Source: MWCO01 sp964488865 (GTDB lineage Bacteria > Myxococcota_A > Polyangia > Polyangiales > Polyangiaceae). Taken from it: a DNA stretch of 64,000 bases. Of this stretch, positions 48,914 through 58,267 are shown piece after piece. The notes under the pieces were generated by a model. It did no database searches. It saw nothing but the letters and a program-made list of their open reading frames with translations, and was not told where the DNA came from. The number at the start of each line of letters is the position of its first letter. Within the stretch, counting starts at the first letter, position 1. A program made the translations under genes and the position numbers. Location: positions 3,802 through 67,801 of the forward strand of contig CAZAWR010000049.1 in NCBI GenBank assembly GCA_964488865.1, in the 5' to 3' direction.

Positions 48914-50152
48914 CTACGGTGCGGACGCCGCTGCCCTCTTGTCGATCCGGTCCATCGCCTTGCACCACGGTTCTTTGGGATACCCTAGCTGGTCCACCAG
49001 AGCGCAAAGGCGTCGCGCGTGGCCGAGATCCGGCTCGAGGCCCTTGGTGATCGCGCGCTTTGTGTCCGCCTCCACCCGCGAAACGAGTGCTTCCTTTGCC
49101 TCCGGTGAGAGAGACACCCCTGCGCCCGTCAACAACGTCTTCACGTGGGCCGACATCGCGTCCGCCTCGCCCCACAACGCGACGGATCCCGTCGCGCTCG
49201 CTACGTAGGCCCTCCAGAACCGCTCTCCGCTCGGGGTGTCCTGACACGGCATGGCCGACGCGCCGACGAGCAGGTCCTTCGGGGTCAAGCCCTTCGACGT
49301 CACCCGCACGAGCAGCTCGCGGGACGGTCCCGCCAGTGGCTCGTCGTTCTTGTCCCACTGTCCCGCCACCGCGCGTTCAGCCATGACGGAGCAGGCGGCC
49401 ACGTAGGCCTCTCGCTCTCTCTTTCGGGCGCACTCCTGGTCCCTCTTCGCCACCGCATCGAGCTGCTCCGGTAGCGCGTGCCCCTTGTCTTTCGGATCCA
49501 CCTCGCCCGCGCATGGGTCTGCATTCCCAACCGCGCTCGCGATCCGGTCACGGGCACCGGCCACCACGACGTGATGCCACGCGAAAGCGGAGGCTACCGC
49601 CGCAAGGACGGCTACCACTGCGCCCACGCCACCAGCCATCACGATGCGCCGACGAAAGACGACCCGGCGGATCGCAGGGTCGTCGGCGAGCGAGGCGCCG
49701 GCCTGGTCGATCATTGTCTCCCAACGAGCCACGGCCTCCGCAAGCGCGCTGACGGGCTGCGCGATGTGCTCGTCGAGCGCGTAGCGCGCCGCGATGGCGC
49801 GCAGGTGCTGGCTCGCGGCCTCCGGCTTGGTCTGCGGCGGTACGAGGGACCCCAGCGCCCCCACGAACTGTCCCACCGAGCCTCGAGCCACTGCCTGACA
49901 GCGCGCCACCTCCTGCAGCAGCGTCGCCACGTCACCGGCCGGCATCGCCCTCTCCACCACGTCGCGCGGAAGACGAAGCGAACGCGTCACGTCGTCGATG
50001 CCCTTCTCGTATCCTGCCTTCAGCCGATCCGCCCCGAGGGCCTCGAGCCCCTCGGTCACCTGCCCGCGCGCAAGCTTCTCCACTGCCGCCCGCAAGGGTT
50101 CCATGCTCGATCGGACGAACGGGGCACCAAACGTGGGGGCCATGATGGTCAT
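48914..50152 (-). CDS. Hypothetical single-pass membrane protein (412 aa)
   Basis: A 412-residue protein: a ~190-residue helical cytoplasmic part, one transmembrane helix (RRIVMAGGVGAVVAVLAAVA, about residues 191-215), and a ~200-residue extracytoplasmic part with several Cys and Trp residues. No family is recognised. ATG at 50152 chosen; an internal ATG at 50143 is possible. Confidence 0.6.
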   Translation of the reverse strand: MTIMAPTFGAPFVRSSMEPLRAAVEKLARGQVTEGLEALGADRLKAGYEKGIDDVTRSLRLPRDVVERAMPAGDVATLLQEVARCQAVARGSVGQFVGALGSLVPPQTKPEAASQHLRAIAARYALDEHIAQPVSALAEAVARWETMIDQAGASLADDPAIRRVVFRRRIVMAGGVGAVVAVLAAVASAFAWHHVVVAGARDRIASAVGNADPCAGEVDPKDKGHALPEQLDAVAKRDQECARKREREAYVAACSVMAERAVAGQWDKNDEPLAGPSRELLVRVTSKGLTPKDLLVGASAMPCQDTPSGERFWRAYVASATGSVALWGEADAMSAHVKTLLTGAGVSLSPEAKEALVSRVEADTKRAITKGLEPDLGHARRLCALVDQLGYPKEPWCKAMDRIDKRAAASAP

Positions 50153-50349
50153 GCGTCGCGAGGCGTGCTCGAAAGCACCGACGCAGTATGCCAGCACGCG
50201 CGCGACGTTAGCAACGGCTCGTCTGCGCACGTTGCCCCCCGCCGCTCGTGAGCGCGTGCGGGACGACTCCTGGCGCGCTCTGCGTCGTCTCGTTGGCCCG
50301 TCTCGTTGGCCCGACGATACCCGTCGTGATAGCTTTCGCGGCCAGAAAC

Positions 50350-51444
50350 ATGGACATGAGTCAAAAGAAGCTTCGCGTCGCCGTCCTCGGCGCCACCGGC
50401 ATGGTCGGACAGCGATTCCTCGCCCTGCTCGAGAACCACCCGTGGTTCGACGTGGCCGTGGTGGCCGCGAGCACGCGATCTTCCGGCCAGACCTATGCGG
50501 AGGCCGTGAAGGACCGATGGGCCCTCGCCTCGCCCCTTCCAGCCGCTTTCGCCTCCCTGCCCGTCCAGGATGCCTCGGCGGTGGCAAGCATCGCCCCTGG
50601 GGTCGACTTCGTCTTTTGCGCGGTGGACATGCCCAAGGACGCCACTGCCCAGCTCGAGGAAGCCTATGCGAGGGCGGAGACCCCGGTGGTCTCCAACAAC
50701 TCGGCCCACCGCGCCACACCCGACGTGCCCATGATGATTCCCGAGATCAACGCCGGCCACGCGGACGTGATCCCCTTCCAGCGCAGGCGCCTCGGCGTCA
50801 CCCGCGGCTTCGTCGCGGTCAAGCCCAATTGCTCGCTGCAGAGCTACGTACCCGCGATTCACCCGCTGATGGACTTCCACCCCAAACGCGTGGCCGTGAG
50901 CACCTATCAGGCCATCAGCGGCGCCGGCAAGACGTTCGCTTCGTGGCCGGAGATGACCGACAACGTCATCCCCTACATCAAGGGCGAGGAGGAGAAGTCC
51001 GAGCAAGAGCCGATGAAGATCTGGGGCCGCATCGACCACGGCGTCATCGTCCCCTGCACCGAGCCTCTCCTCAGCGCACAGTGCATTCGGGTCCCCGTGA
51101 CCGACGGTCACCTCGCCACGGTGTTCATTGCGTTCGAGAGGCACCCTGCCCGCGAGGAGATCCTGTCTCGCTGGCGGGACTTCGCCGGTCCTCCCCAGCG
51201 CTTCGACCTGCCGAGCGCTCCCAAGCCGTTCCTCACCTACTTCGACGACGACACGCGACCGCAAACTCGGCTCGACCGTGACCTCGGGTCGGGCATGGGC
51301 GTGTCCGTGGGACGCCTGCGAACCGATTCGATCTTCGATTACCGGTTCGTGGCCCTCTCGCACAACACCGTGCGAGGTGCGGCCGGAGGAGCCGTCCTCA
51401 CCGCGGAGCTCCTGACCCACGAGGGCTACATCACCGCGAAGTAG
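50350..51444 (+). CDS. asd: Aspartate-semialdehyde dehydrogenase
   Basis: A 364-residue Asd of the archaeal/fungal-type subfamily. N-terminal NADP site VAVLGATGMVGQRFLALLEN; catalytic Cys161 in VKPNCSLQSY; active-site His region CIRVPVTDGHLATVFIAF. It reduces aspartyl phosphate to the semialdehyde for Lys, Met, Thr and peptidoglycan synthesis. ATG at 50350 with a downstream ATG 6 bases later also possible. Confidence 0.93.
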   Translation: MDMSQKKLRVAVLGATGMVGQRFLALLENHPWFDVAVVAASTRSSGQTYAEAVKDRWALASPLPAAFASLPVQDASAVASIAPGVDFVFCAVDMPKDATAQLEEAYARAETPVVSNNSAHRATPDVPMMIPEINAGHADVIPFQRRRLGVTRGFVAVKPNCSLQSYVPAIHPLMDFHPKRVAVSTYQAISGAGKTFASWPEMTDNVIPYIKGEEEKSEQEPMKIWGRIDHGVIVPCTEPLLSAQCIRVPVTDGHLATVFIAFERHPAREEILSRWRDFAGPPQRFDLPSAPKPFLTYFDDDTRPQTRLDRDLGSGMGVSVGRLRTDSIFDYRFVALSHNTVRGAAGGAVLTAELLTHEGYITAK

Positions 51445-51599
51445 CGTCTCATCCCGAGCCCGATCCCGGAGAACCGCAGAGGACGCAGAAAGCACAGAAG
51501 GGGTTGTCGCGGAGCTTGGCAGCGCGCGTGAAGCAGGGTCGTGACAACTCCGCCGCCGTAGCGACTCGGCACTGCCGACTCCAGCGTTGTGCGCGGCTA

Positions 51600-53795
51600 T
51601 CAGGGCAAATGACGCACGACAACCACCGTCGTCGACGCGTCCGACACGCTCATCATCGCGCCACTCTCCCCCACGCTCACCGCAACCCAGCTCGCACCGC
51701 CACGACGCAACTGCGACGGCCTCTCCGACCACGCAACGGGACGCAGGATCGGTCCCGTCTCGGTGGCGTCGCGCACGTGCTCCCACCGCAGCGTGGGCCC
51801 GATGCTCCCGCCGAAGCCCGTGTCCTCCATCGTGTCCACGAACCAGTACCGCTCGTCCGCCGTCGTCGACGTCGCGACCTTCCCCTCGAGGCCGACCAAC
51901 AGCAAGGCGGTCGCGAAGTCCACGTACCACTCCGACAAGGGGCGTCCGTCGACAGGGCGGAGGCGGTCCCAACCGGACTCGCTCGACGCGAACCCCTGGA
52001 TGTACGCGAGTCCCCCGGCGTCCTCGATCACCGTGCCTCCCCCCTTCACCGTCATCGCCCCCGCCTGATCGAACAGATACTCCTGCACGAGGGAGCCGAA
52101 GCCGTAGGAAGCAAGGTTCGCCGTAGGCTCCTTGATGTAGCCCGGCGCCATCAGACGCCACAGGGACATCTCCTCCGGGTGCTCGAGCGCCGCCACCGCA
52201 GGCCACGCCCACGATTGCCCGCTCCACCCCATCACCACGCTCGCCAGGCCCTCCACCGCATAGATGTCCGCGTCGACCCACGCAGGGACCGTGGTCGGGT
52301 CCGACAAGAACGGCGCCATCCGACGGCCCAAGTACGTGAGCTGCGCCACCTCGTGGGACATCAACGTCGCCGTCTCCCATGTGGGAATCGCCACGTCCAC
52401 GCCTTGGGCGTACACGACCTCGCCATGGTCGTACGTCACGGGGAACGTCCCCGGGGCGAACAGCGTGGCCGACGGGTAGCTGAACGCAGCCACGGCAGCG
52501 GGAATCACGTCCGTGAACAGGATGTCGATCTTGCCGTTGGCGTCGACGTCCGTGGGCTCGCCCACCATCGCCTCGGCGCGAGGCAGGACCGCTTGGTCGA
52601 GCCGCTGCAACAGGTCCGAGAGGATCGCGTCGGGCAGCTGCGAGCCGGGAGGGGACGACGTCTGATCCTCCCAGAGTTGCACGTGTTGGCCCGAGGCGCG
52701 AAGCTTGGCGGTGCGAGCCAGGGTGACCGCACCACCCGCATCGTAGTCTGGGACATGGAACACGCGGTCGCCCGTGTCTTGCGGTACGGGCCCCGGGAGT
52801 GGCTTGGGCGCATGCGGGGCGGGCTCGGTTTGCACAGGCATCCGGGCCAGCATGGCCGCCGTGCCGGACCGTTTTGCACGGGACAAAGGAAGCTGCGCAG
52901 CGCGAGAAGCGAGAGACGTCGGGTCCGTCGCCGCACCGGAGATGCTCAGGGGATAGTCGATGAGGTCGTCGGCGGACACGTCCGTGTGCACGACGGCAAC
53001 GGCGTACCTCCCCGGGCTCAACGCCATCGTGGCACCCACACCCTTCACGCGAACCACTTCCCCCAGAGGCGCGGCGGACGTCTCACAGGCGCCGCTGGCG
53101 CACGCCTCGTCTTCGGCGCAGGTCGCGTCGACCTCGAGCAATGTCCCTGTGGGGTCACAGACCATCACTTGCGTGAAGTCGCCGGAGCACTGCTTGGATC
53201 CGGGCGTGCACGCGCGCGACACGCACTTGGAGCTGTCGGTCGTGGGCACGCACACCGTGCTGCTCGGACAGGGCGTGCCTACGAAGGAGAGCCGGTCCGG
53301 CGAGCAGGTGGAGCGGTCGGGGTCCGCAGGTCCTCCCTCGCACCGGGACTCCCCGGGGGCGCAAACGGGTTCCGCACAAGCCCCGGTGGCACTGTCACAA
53401 ACCAGCGAGCCCGCACACGGCTCGGTCGACCAGCCCGCCCCATCCGCCGAGCACACGGACCTCGCCGCCGTTCCCGGACTCCCCGTACACTTAGCCGCCC
53501 CCGGCTCGCATCCCGCGCTCACGCTCGCGCAAGCCCCGCTGGCCGGGTCGCATGCTGACCCCGTCGGGCACGCCTTCTCGAACCACCCTCTGCCGTCCGC
53601 GCGGCACACTTCGTAACTCTTGTCGCTCGCCGCACCGCACCGCTGGGCCCCCGGGTCGCATGTGTCCCCAGGAACCGGAGGCGGAAGATCACCAGGGTCA
53701 GGGTCCGTCGACGGACACCCCGGCAAGAAGACCATGCACCCCACCGCCGCGAGCCATGCGCCTCGCAGACCATCCCCGCACAGGAACGAACCCAT
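51600..53795 (-). CDS. Cys-rich-repeat lipoprotein with degenerate M30-like peptidase domain
   Basis: A 731-residue lipoprotein: signal ending MVFLPGCPS. Residues 30-235 hold about five Cys-rich modules (C-x-PG-x3-C ... G-W ... C-x2-G-x2-C-D-x4-G-A-C). The rest resembles M30/hyicolysin-type secreted metallopeptidases (NGKIDILFTDVIP; IYAVEGLASVVMGWSG as the W.nEGLAs helix). The zinc motif is SHEVAQLTY, HExxQ in place of HExxH, so catalysis is doubtful. It lies upstream (in its own direction) of nothing else co-directional and downstream of two SUMF1-type lipoproteins. Confidence 0.7.
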   Translation of the reverse strand: MGSFLCGDGLRGAWLAAVGCMVFLPGCPSTDPDPGDLPPPVPGDTCDPGAQRCGAASDKSYEVCRADGRGWFEKACPTGSACDPASGACASVSAGCEPGAAKCTGSPGTAARSVCSADGAGWSTEPCAGSLVCDSATGACAEPVCAPGESRCEGGPADPDRSTCSPDRLSFVGTPCPSSTVCVPTTDSSKCVSRACTPGSKQCSGDFTQVMVCDPTGTLLEVDATCAEDEACASGACETSAAPLGEVVRVKGVGATMALSPGRYAVAVVHTDVSADDLIDYPLSISGAATDPTSLASRAAQLPLSRAKRSGTAAMLARMPVQTEPAPHAPKPLPGPVPQDTGDRVFHVPDYDAGGAVTLARTAKLRASGQHVQLWEDQTSSPPGSQLPDAILSDLLQRLDQAVLPRAEAMVGEPTDVDANGKIDILFTDVIPAAVAAFSYPSATLFAPGTFPVTYDHGEVVYAQGVDVAIPTWETATLMSHEVAQLTYLGRRMAPFLSDPTTVPAWVDADIYAVEGLASVVMGWSGQSWAWPAVAALEHPEEMSLWRLMAPGYIKEPTANLASYGFGSLVQEYLFDQAGAMTVKGGGTVIEDAGGLAYIQGFASSESGWDRLRPVDGRPLSEWYVDFATALLLVGLEGKVATSTTADERYWFVDTMEDTGFGGSIGPTLRWEHVRDATETGPILRPVAWSERPSQLRRGGASWVAVSVGESGAMMSVSDASTTVVVVRHLP

Positions 53796-53859
53796 GAGCC
53801 AACCTCGACCAAGCGCCCCTCGAAGGAGCGGAAAGGAATAAGAAGACCCACGAAGAGTA

Positions 53860-53879
53860 GCACGCGAGGCCTCGCGTGC
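53860..53879. promoter_or_regulatory. Perfect 20-bp palindrome
   Basis: GCACGCGAGGCCTCGCGTGC is fully self-complementary, lying 65 bp upstream of the leftward lipoprotein start at 53795. It could be an operator or a cruciform/terminator stem for the preceding SUMF1 lipoprotein; no T-run follows. Confidence 0.4.
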
Positions 53880-54087
53880 ATCCTCGTGCCGCGGGGTCTT
53901 GCTGTGCGAGCCCGAGCCCGCCCGCCTCGGTTGGCGAACCGGGCATGGGAGAAACCACAGAAGGCGCAGAAGGCACAGAAGGATGGGCTTCTGGCTCGTC
54001 GTTCGAGCGAGGTCGAGACAGGATCGCTCGTCTCCGAGCCGGAACAGGCACCCACCACCGGCGCAGCCAAAACGAACAACAGCCTTT

Positions 54088-55068
54088 TCAACCGGGGTCT
54101 CCACAACAACGGAAACCTGTTCCCTGGTGGCGGGGCCCCGTCCGATACACAGCACCATAGGCGCGGCAGGAAAGAGCTTCCGCGCCGCGCGCACGGTCGC
54201 CTCCGCGAGCCGTGCACAGCGAGGACCCGGGCGTTCCTGTGGGGGAGCACTCGTTCGTCAATTCATCCACCGAGCCGCTCATGTCGTGAACCTGCGAGAA
54301 GGGGTCCGTGGCGCCAACGCACTGGTCCTGCACCGCAACGTCTTCCTTGGGCAGCCATCCACCATCCGACGCGCGGGACACGGTGGCATCTTCGCACCGG
54401 CCCGGTGCATAGGTATCGCCATAGGGATAGGTTGTCTTGCCTCCCTGGGAGCAGACGCCGTACCACTCACTCAGGTTGGCGTCCACCGCAGGGTCCCCGT
54501 CCTTCCCGAACAGTTCCGAGCTGACCCAGCCGTCTCCCCCGCCCACCTTGCCGCAGAGCCGTTTGCCCGCCCAGGAGCAATAAACAGTCGCGTCACACCA
54601 ATCCACACAGACCACCGGCCGGTTCGGGGTCTCGTCGGGGGTGTAGGTGAGAACACAAGAGATGGAGTCGATAGGATCCGGCTGGTGGCTCTCCGGGACG
54701 TAGGTCTCATTGGCCGAACACTCGGGATGCTCGGTCCCCGGCTTGCCACTGACCTTCGTCAAGAACTCTTGGTACTGCGCCTGGGTCACCTCGGTGGTGT
54801 CGATGCAATAGGGCGTTCCGTTCGGGGCCTTCACCAACACCATGACCGGCCCTGGACGTGCGGGACACGATAGCCCCGTCGAAGTCCCACCCGCACCCGT
54901 TTCCGAGCCTCCCGCCGCTCCCGCCGAACCCGCTTGCCCCGCGGTATTGGCACTTCCGCCCGTGGCTCTGGGCTTGATCTCCCCATCACAGCCCGTCCAC
55001 AGCGAGAGAGCCGCGATGAGAGCCGCGATGAGAGCCGCTATGCGCCGGGCGGAGAGGAACCAGGTCAT
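54088..55068 (-). CDS. SUMF1/FGE-domain lipoprotein, copy 1
   Basis: A 326-residue lipoprotein: signal ending LSLWTGCDG, a Gly/Ser/Ala linker, and a formylglycine-generating-enzyme-like domain (APNGTPYCIDTTEVTQAQYQ, VVCVDWCDATVYCSWAGKRL, ... ARGGDRARGAEALSCRAYGA, GFRCCGDPG). In myxobacteria these are usually non-catalytic extracellular C-type-lectin-like folds. Central 465 bp are almost identical to copy 2. It starts 2 bp after the stop of copy 2. Confidence 0.85.
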   Translation of the reverse strand: MTWFLSARRIAALIAALIAALSLWTGCDGEIKPRATGGSANTAGQAGSAGAAGGSETGAGGTSTGLSCPARPGPVMVLVKAPNGTPYCIDTTEVTQAQYQEFLTKVSGKPGTEHPECSANETYVPESHQPDPIDSISCVLTYTPDETPNRPVVCVDWCDATVYCSWAGKRLCGKVGGGDGWVSSELFGKDGDPAVDANLSEWYGVCSQGGKTTYPYGDTYAPGRCEDATVSRASDGGWLPKEDVAVQDQCVGATDPFSQVHDMSGSVDELTNECSPTGTPGSSLCTARGGDRARGAEALSCRAYGAVYRTGPRHQGTGFRCCGDPG

Positions 55069-55069
55069 C

Positions 55070-56026
55070 TCAACCGGGGTCTCCACAACAACGGAAACCT
55101 GTTCCCTGGTGGCGCTGCCCCACCCGATACACCGCACCATAGGCGCGGCAGGAAAGAGCTTCCGCGCCGCGCGCACGGTCGCCACCTCGAACCGCGCACT
55201 TCGAAACCCCGGGAACGCCGGTGTCGCCACACTCGTTCGTCAACTCCGAGACCGAGCCACTCATGTCGTGAACCTGCGAGAAGGGGTCCGTGGCGCCAAC
55301 GCACTGGTCCTGCACCGCAACGTCTTCCTTGGGCAGCCATCCACCATCCGACGCGCGGGACACGGTGGCATCTTCGCACCGGCCCGGTGCATAGGTATCG
55401 CCATAGGGATAGGTTGTCTTGCCTCCCTGGGAGCAGACGCCGTACCACTCACTCAGGTTGGCGTCCACCGCAGGGTCCCCGTCCTTCCCGAACAGTTCCG
55501 AGCTGACCCAGCCGTCTCCCCCGCCCACCTTGCCGCAGAGCCGTTTGCCCGCCCAGGAGCAATAAACAGTCGCGTCACACCAATCCACACAGACCACCGG
55601 CCGGTTCGGGGTCTCGTCGGGGGTGTAGGTGAGAACACAAGAGATGGAGTCGATAGGATCCGGCTGGTGGCTCTCCGGGACGTAGCTCTCATTGGCCGAA
55701 CACTCGGGATGCTCGGTCCCCGGCTTGGCGGCGACCTTCGTCAAGAACTCGCTGTACTGTGCTTGGGTCACTTCGGTCGTGTCGATGCAATAGGGCGTAC
55801 CGTTCGGCGCCCTCACCAACACCATGGGCGGCCCTGGACGTGCGGGACACGATAGCCCCGTCGAAGTCCCACCCTCACCCGTGTCCGACCCGCCCGCCGC
55901 TCCCGCCGAACCCGCCTGGCCCCCGGTATTGGCACTTCCGCCCGTGGCTCTGGGCTCGCTCTCCCCATCACAGCCCGTCAACACCGTGAGAGCAAGGGCG
56001 AGGGCAGAGGGGAAGCGGACTTTCAT
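55070..56026 (-). CDS. SUMF1/FGE-domain lipoprotein, copy 2
   Basis: A 318-residue lipoprotein, signal ending LTVLTGCDG, same architecture as the downstream copy. Residues around 130-290 are nearly identical between copies, while the N-terminal signals, the linker and the segment ELTNECGDTGVPGVSKCAVR near the C-terminus differ. The tandem pair is cotranscribed leftward. The contrast between identical middle and diverged ends suggests recent gene conversion. Confidence 0.85.
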   Translation of the reverse strand: MKVRFPSALALALTVLTGCDGESEPRATGGSANTGGQAGSAGAAGGSDTGEGGTSTGLSCPARPGPPMVLVRAPNGTPYCIDTTEVTQAQYSEFLTKVAAKPGTEHPECSANESYVPESHQPDPIDSISCVLTYTPDETPNRPVVCVDWCDATVYCSWAGKRLCGKVGGGDGWVSSELFGKDGDPAVDANLSEWYGVCSQGGKTTYPYGDTYAPGRCEDATVSRASDGGWLPKEDVAVQDQCVGATDPFSQVHDMSGSVSELTNECGDTGVPGVSKCAVRGGDRARGAEALSCRAYGAVYRVGQRHQGTGFRCCGDPG

Positions 56027-56166
56027 ATTCCGTTTCTACCACGTTTCTTCTCATCCAGCCATTCCGAGCCTGCCCTCGACGACCGCACCAAACCCGGCCT
56101 GCACCCGATGCGACATGCAGGTGGGACGCCTGCGCCCCCAGGGATTCCCAACACCCGCGTAACCCC

Positions 56167-57036
56167 CTACCGCCGCCGCAACATCTCCATCCGCTCCACC
56201 ACACGCACGTAAACGTCACGACGGCTCCGTCCGCTCCACGCCGCCACCTTCCCCGCCACCGTGCGCGTGTGCACGCCCGCCGCAAGCTCCTCGTCAATGC
56301 GCGCGTCGACCTGCTCGTCCGTGACCTCGCCCTTGGGCCCTTCGTCCCACGGCCCGAGCACCACGGTGATCTCACCGACCCACTCCCGCCCCATCGACGC
56401 GACCTCTCGCACCGTTCCCCGAACAAGCTCCTCGTGAAGCTTGGTCAGCTCCCGAGCGATCACAACCTGCCTTTCCGGCATGGCATCCGCCAGCGCATCC
56501 AGCGTCTTTCCGAGACGGTTCGGAGACTCGAACAGCACGCACGGCTCCGCCCGGCGCCCCAGCGTCTCCACCAAATTCGTCAGCTCCGCCAGTCCGCGAG
56601 GGGCAAACCCAAAAAAGCTGAACGGCCCGTCCACCAACCCGGACGACGCCACGGCCACGGTCACCGCCGAAGGGCCAGGCAGCGACGTCACCTCGATCCC
56701 CGCCTTGAGCGCGCAGCGAACCAGGGCGCTTCCCGGGTCGCTCACCGAAGGCGTGCCCGCGTCAGTCACGAGGGCGACGACCTCCCCCGCAACCATCCAC
56801 CCCACCACACGGTCCAGGTCGTGCTCGGACGCGTTCGCATCCAGCCTCTGCAACCTCCGCGCGTCGAGCCCCAGGTGCGAGAGCAGCTTGCGGGTGCGAC
56901 GCGTGTCCTCCGCCACGATGCGACCCGCATCGCGAAGGACCTCCACGGCCCGAAGCGTGATGTCCCCCAGGTTCCCGATGGGGGTAGGAACCAGGATTAG
57001 CCTTGGCTGCCGGGCTTCTTCCTCAGCTCCTTGCAT
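56167..57036 (-). CDS. rsmI: 16S rRNA 2'-O-methyltransferase RsmI
   Basis: A 289-residue RsmI. LILVPTPIGNLGDITLRAVE is the N-terminal signature, IVAEDTRRTRKLLSHLGL and VALVTDAGTPSVSDPGSALV bind SAM in the tetrapyrrole-methylase fold. It methylates C1402 of 16S rRNA. Its ATG lies 13 bp after the stop of the sigma factor gene and is probably cotranscribed. Confidence 0.95.
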   Translation of the reverse strand: MQGAEEEARQPRLILVPTPIGNLGDITLRAVEVLRDAGRIVAEDTRRTRKLLSHLGLDARRLQRLDANASEHDLDRVVGWMVAGEVVALVTDAGTPSVSDPGSALVRCALKAGIEVTSLPGPSAVTVAVASSGLVDGPFSFFGFAPRGLAELTNLVETLGRRAEPCVLFESPNRLGKTLDALADAMPERQVVIARELTKLHEELVRGTVREVASMGREWVGEITVVLGPWDEGPKGEVTDEQVDARIDEELAAGVHTRTVAGKVAAWSGRSRRDVYVRVVERMEMLRRR

Positions 57037-57049
57037 CGGACCTCCCGGG

Positions 57050-58153
57050 TCAGCGCGCGCTCACGGCGTCGCCCAACTCTTCCTTGAGGTAGTCCCGAAG
57101 CCGGGACATCAACCGCGCCTCGAGCTGTCGCACGCGCTCTCTCGAGATGCCAAAGCGGAACCCCAGCTCCTGCAGCGTCAACGGCTCGTCCGTGATCAGG
57201 CGCTCGTCGAAGATCGCGATGTCCTTCGGGCTGTGCAACGTGGCGCGGAAGTCCTTCATCCGGTCACGCACCATGGCATGGAACTGGCCCTCCGCGAGCT
57301 GCATGTCGGGCCCCATCGTCCCCGACGGCAACATCTCGACGCGCGAGACGGGCCGACCGTCCGTGTCGCCCACGGGTGCATCCAACGACGCTTCCCGCGC
57401 GGCGAGCCGACGGTCCATCTCCACGACTTCGTTCTCTTCGACTTGGAGGCGCTTGGCGATTTCCGCAGCGCTCGGCTCGATGCCCATGGAAGAGAGCCGC
57501 GCCTTCTCCTTGTTCAGGTTGAAGAAGAGCTTGCGCTGCGCTTGCGTCGTCCCGAGCTTCACCAGCCGCCAGTTGTTGAGAACAAAGCGCAGGATGTACG
57601 CGCGAATCCACCACGCTGCGTAAGAAGACAGCTTCACGCCGCGGTACGGGTCGTACCGCTTCACCGCCTGCATCAGCCCGATGTTCCCCTCCTGAATCAG
57701 GTCCATGATGTTGCGGTAGGCACGACGGTACTCGTACGCGATCTTCACAACCAGCCGCAGGTTGGACGAAACCAGCGTGGCCGCAGCTTCAACGTCGCCC
57801 GTCTCGGAGTACTTCACGGCCAGGGAATGCTCTTCGTCGGGCGTGAGCAGAGGGTGCCGCTGCACTTCGCGCAGGTAGGCCTGGAGCGGATCGAAGTGGG
57901 TGATCGCCGACGACTTCGACTCCTTCACCCTGGGCTCCGGAGCGCCGAGCGAGAGCGGCTCCTCGGGCGTCTCCTCGACCAACTCCGCGGACACCTCGAT
58001 CACGTCCCCGTCGTCCTCGTCCTGCCCATCGTCCGACGACTCCTGCTCCTGCTCCTGGCGCTCGACGGTCTCCCGAGACACCGCTGCCTTCCGCGTTCCC
58101 GGTACGCGCCCACTGGGACGGGCTTCCGACTTGTTCCTCACGCGCGGCGCCAC
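57050..58153 (-). CDS. RNA polymerase sigma factor, sigma-32 (RpoH) family
   Basis: A 367-residue sigma factor. Region 2 is at about 88-160 (AYLREVQRHPLLTPDEEHSL, NIMDLIQEGNIGLMQAVKRY), the RpoH box QRKLFFNLNKEKARL at about 205, region 4 at about 300-355 (DEPLTLQELGFRFGISRERV). The ~80-residue N-terminal extension is very acidic (EQEQESSDDGQDEDDGDVIE), longer than in E. coli RpoH and like the myxobacterial SigB/SigC type. It probably directs heat-shock or developmental genes. ATG 58153. Confidence 0.92.
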   Translation of the reverse strand: MAPRVRNKSEARPSGRVPGTRKAAVSRETVERQEQEQESSDDGQDEDDGDVIEVSAELVEETPEEPLSLGAPEPRVKESKSSAITHFDPLQAYLREVQRHPLLTPDEEHSLAVKYSETGDVEAAATLVSSNLRLVVKIAYEYRRAYRNIMDLIQEGNIGLMQAVKRYDPYRGVKLSSYAAWWIRAYILRFVLNNWRLVKLGTTQAQRKLFFNLNKEKARLSSMGIEPSAAEIAKRLQVEENEVVEMDRRLAAREASLDAPVGDTDGRPVSRVEMLPSGTMGPDMQLAEGQFHAMVRDRMKDFRATLHSPKDIAIFDERLITDEPLTLQELGFRFGISRERVRQLEARLMSRLRDYLKEELGDAVSAR

Positions 58154-58267
58154 ACGTCACTCCTTCTTCGAGGCTTGGGTTCGAGGGAGCTTGCACGCTT
58201 CCGTTCACGCTTCCGTGTCACGCCCTCGACAGTACCATCATGCAAGGCTTGATCGCAGAGGCAACGC

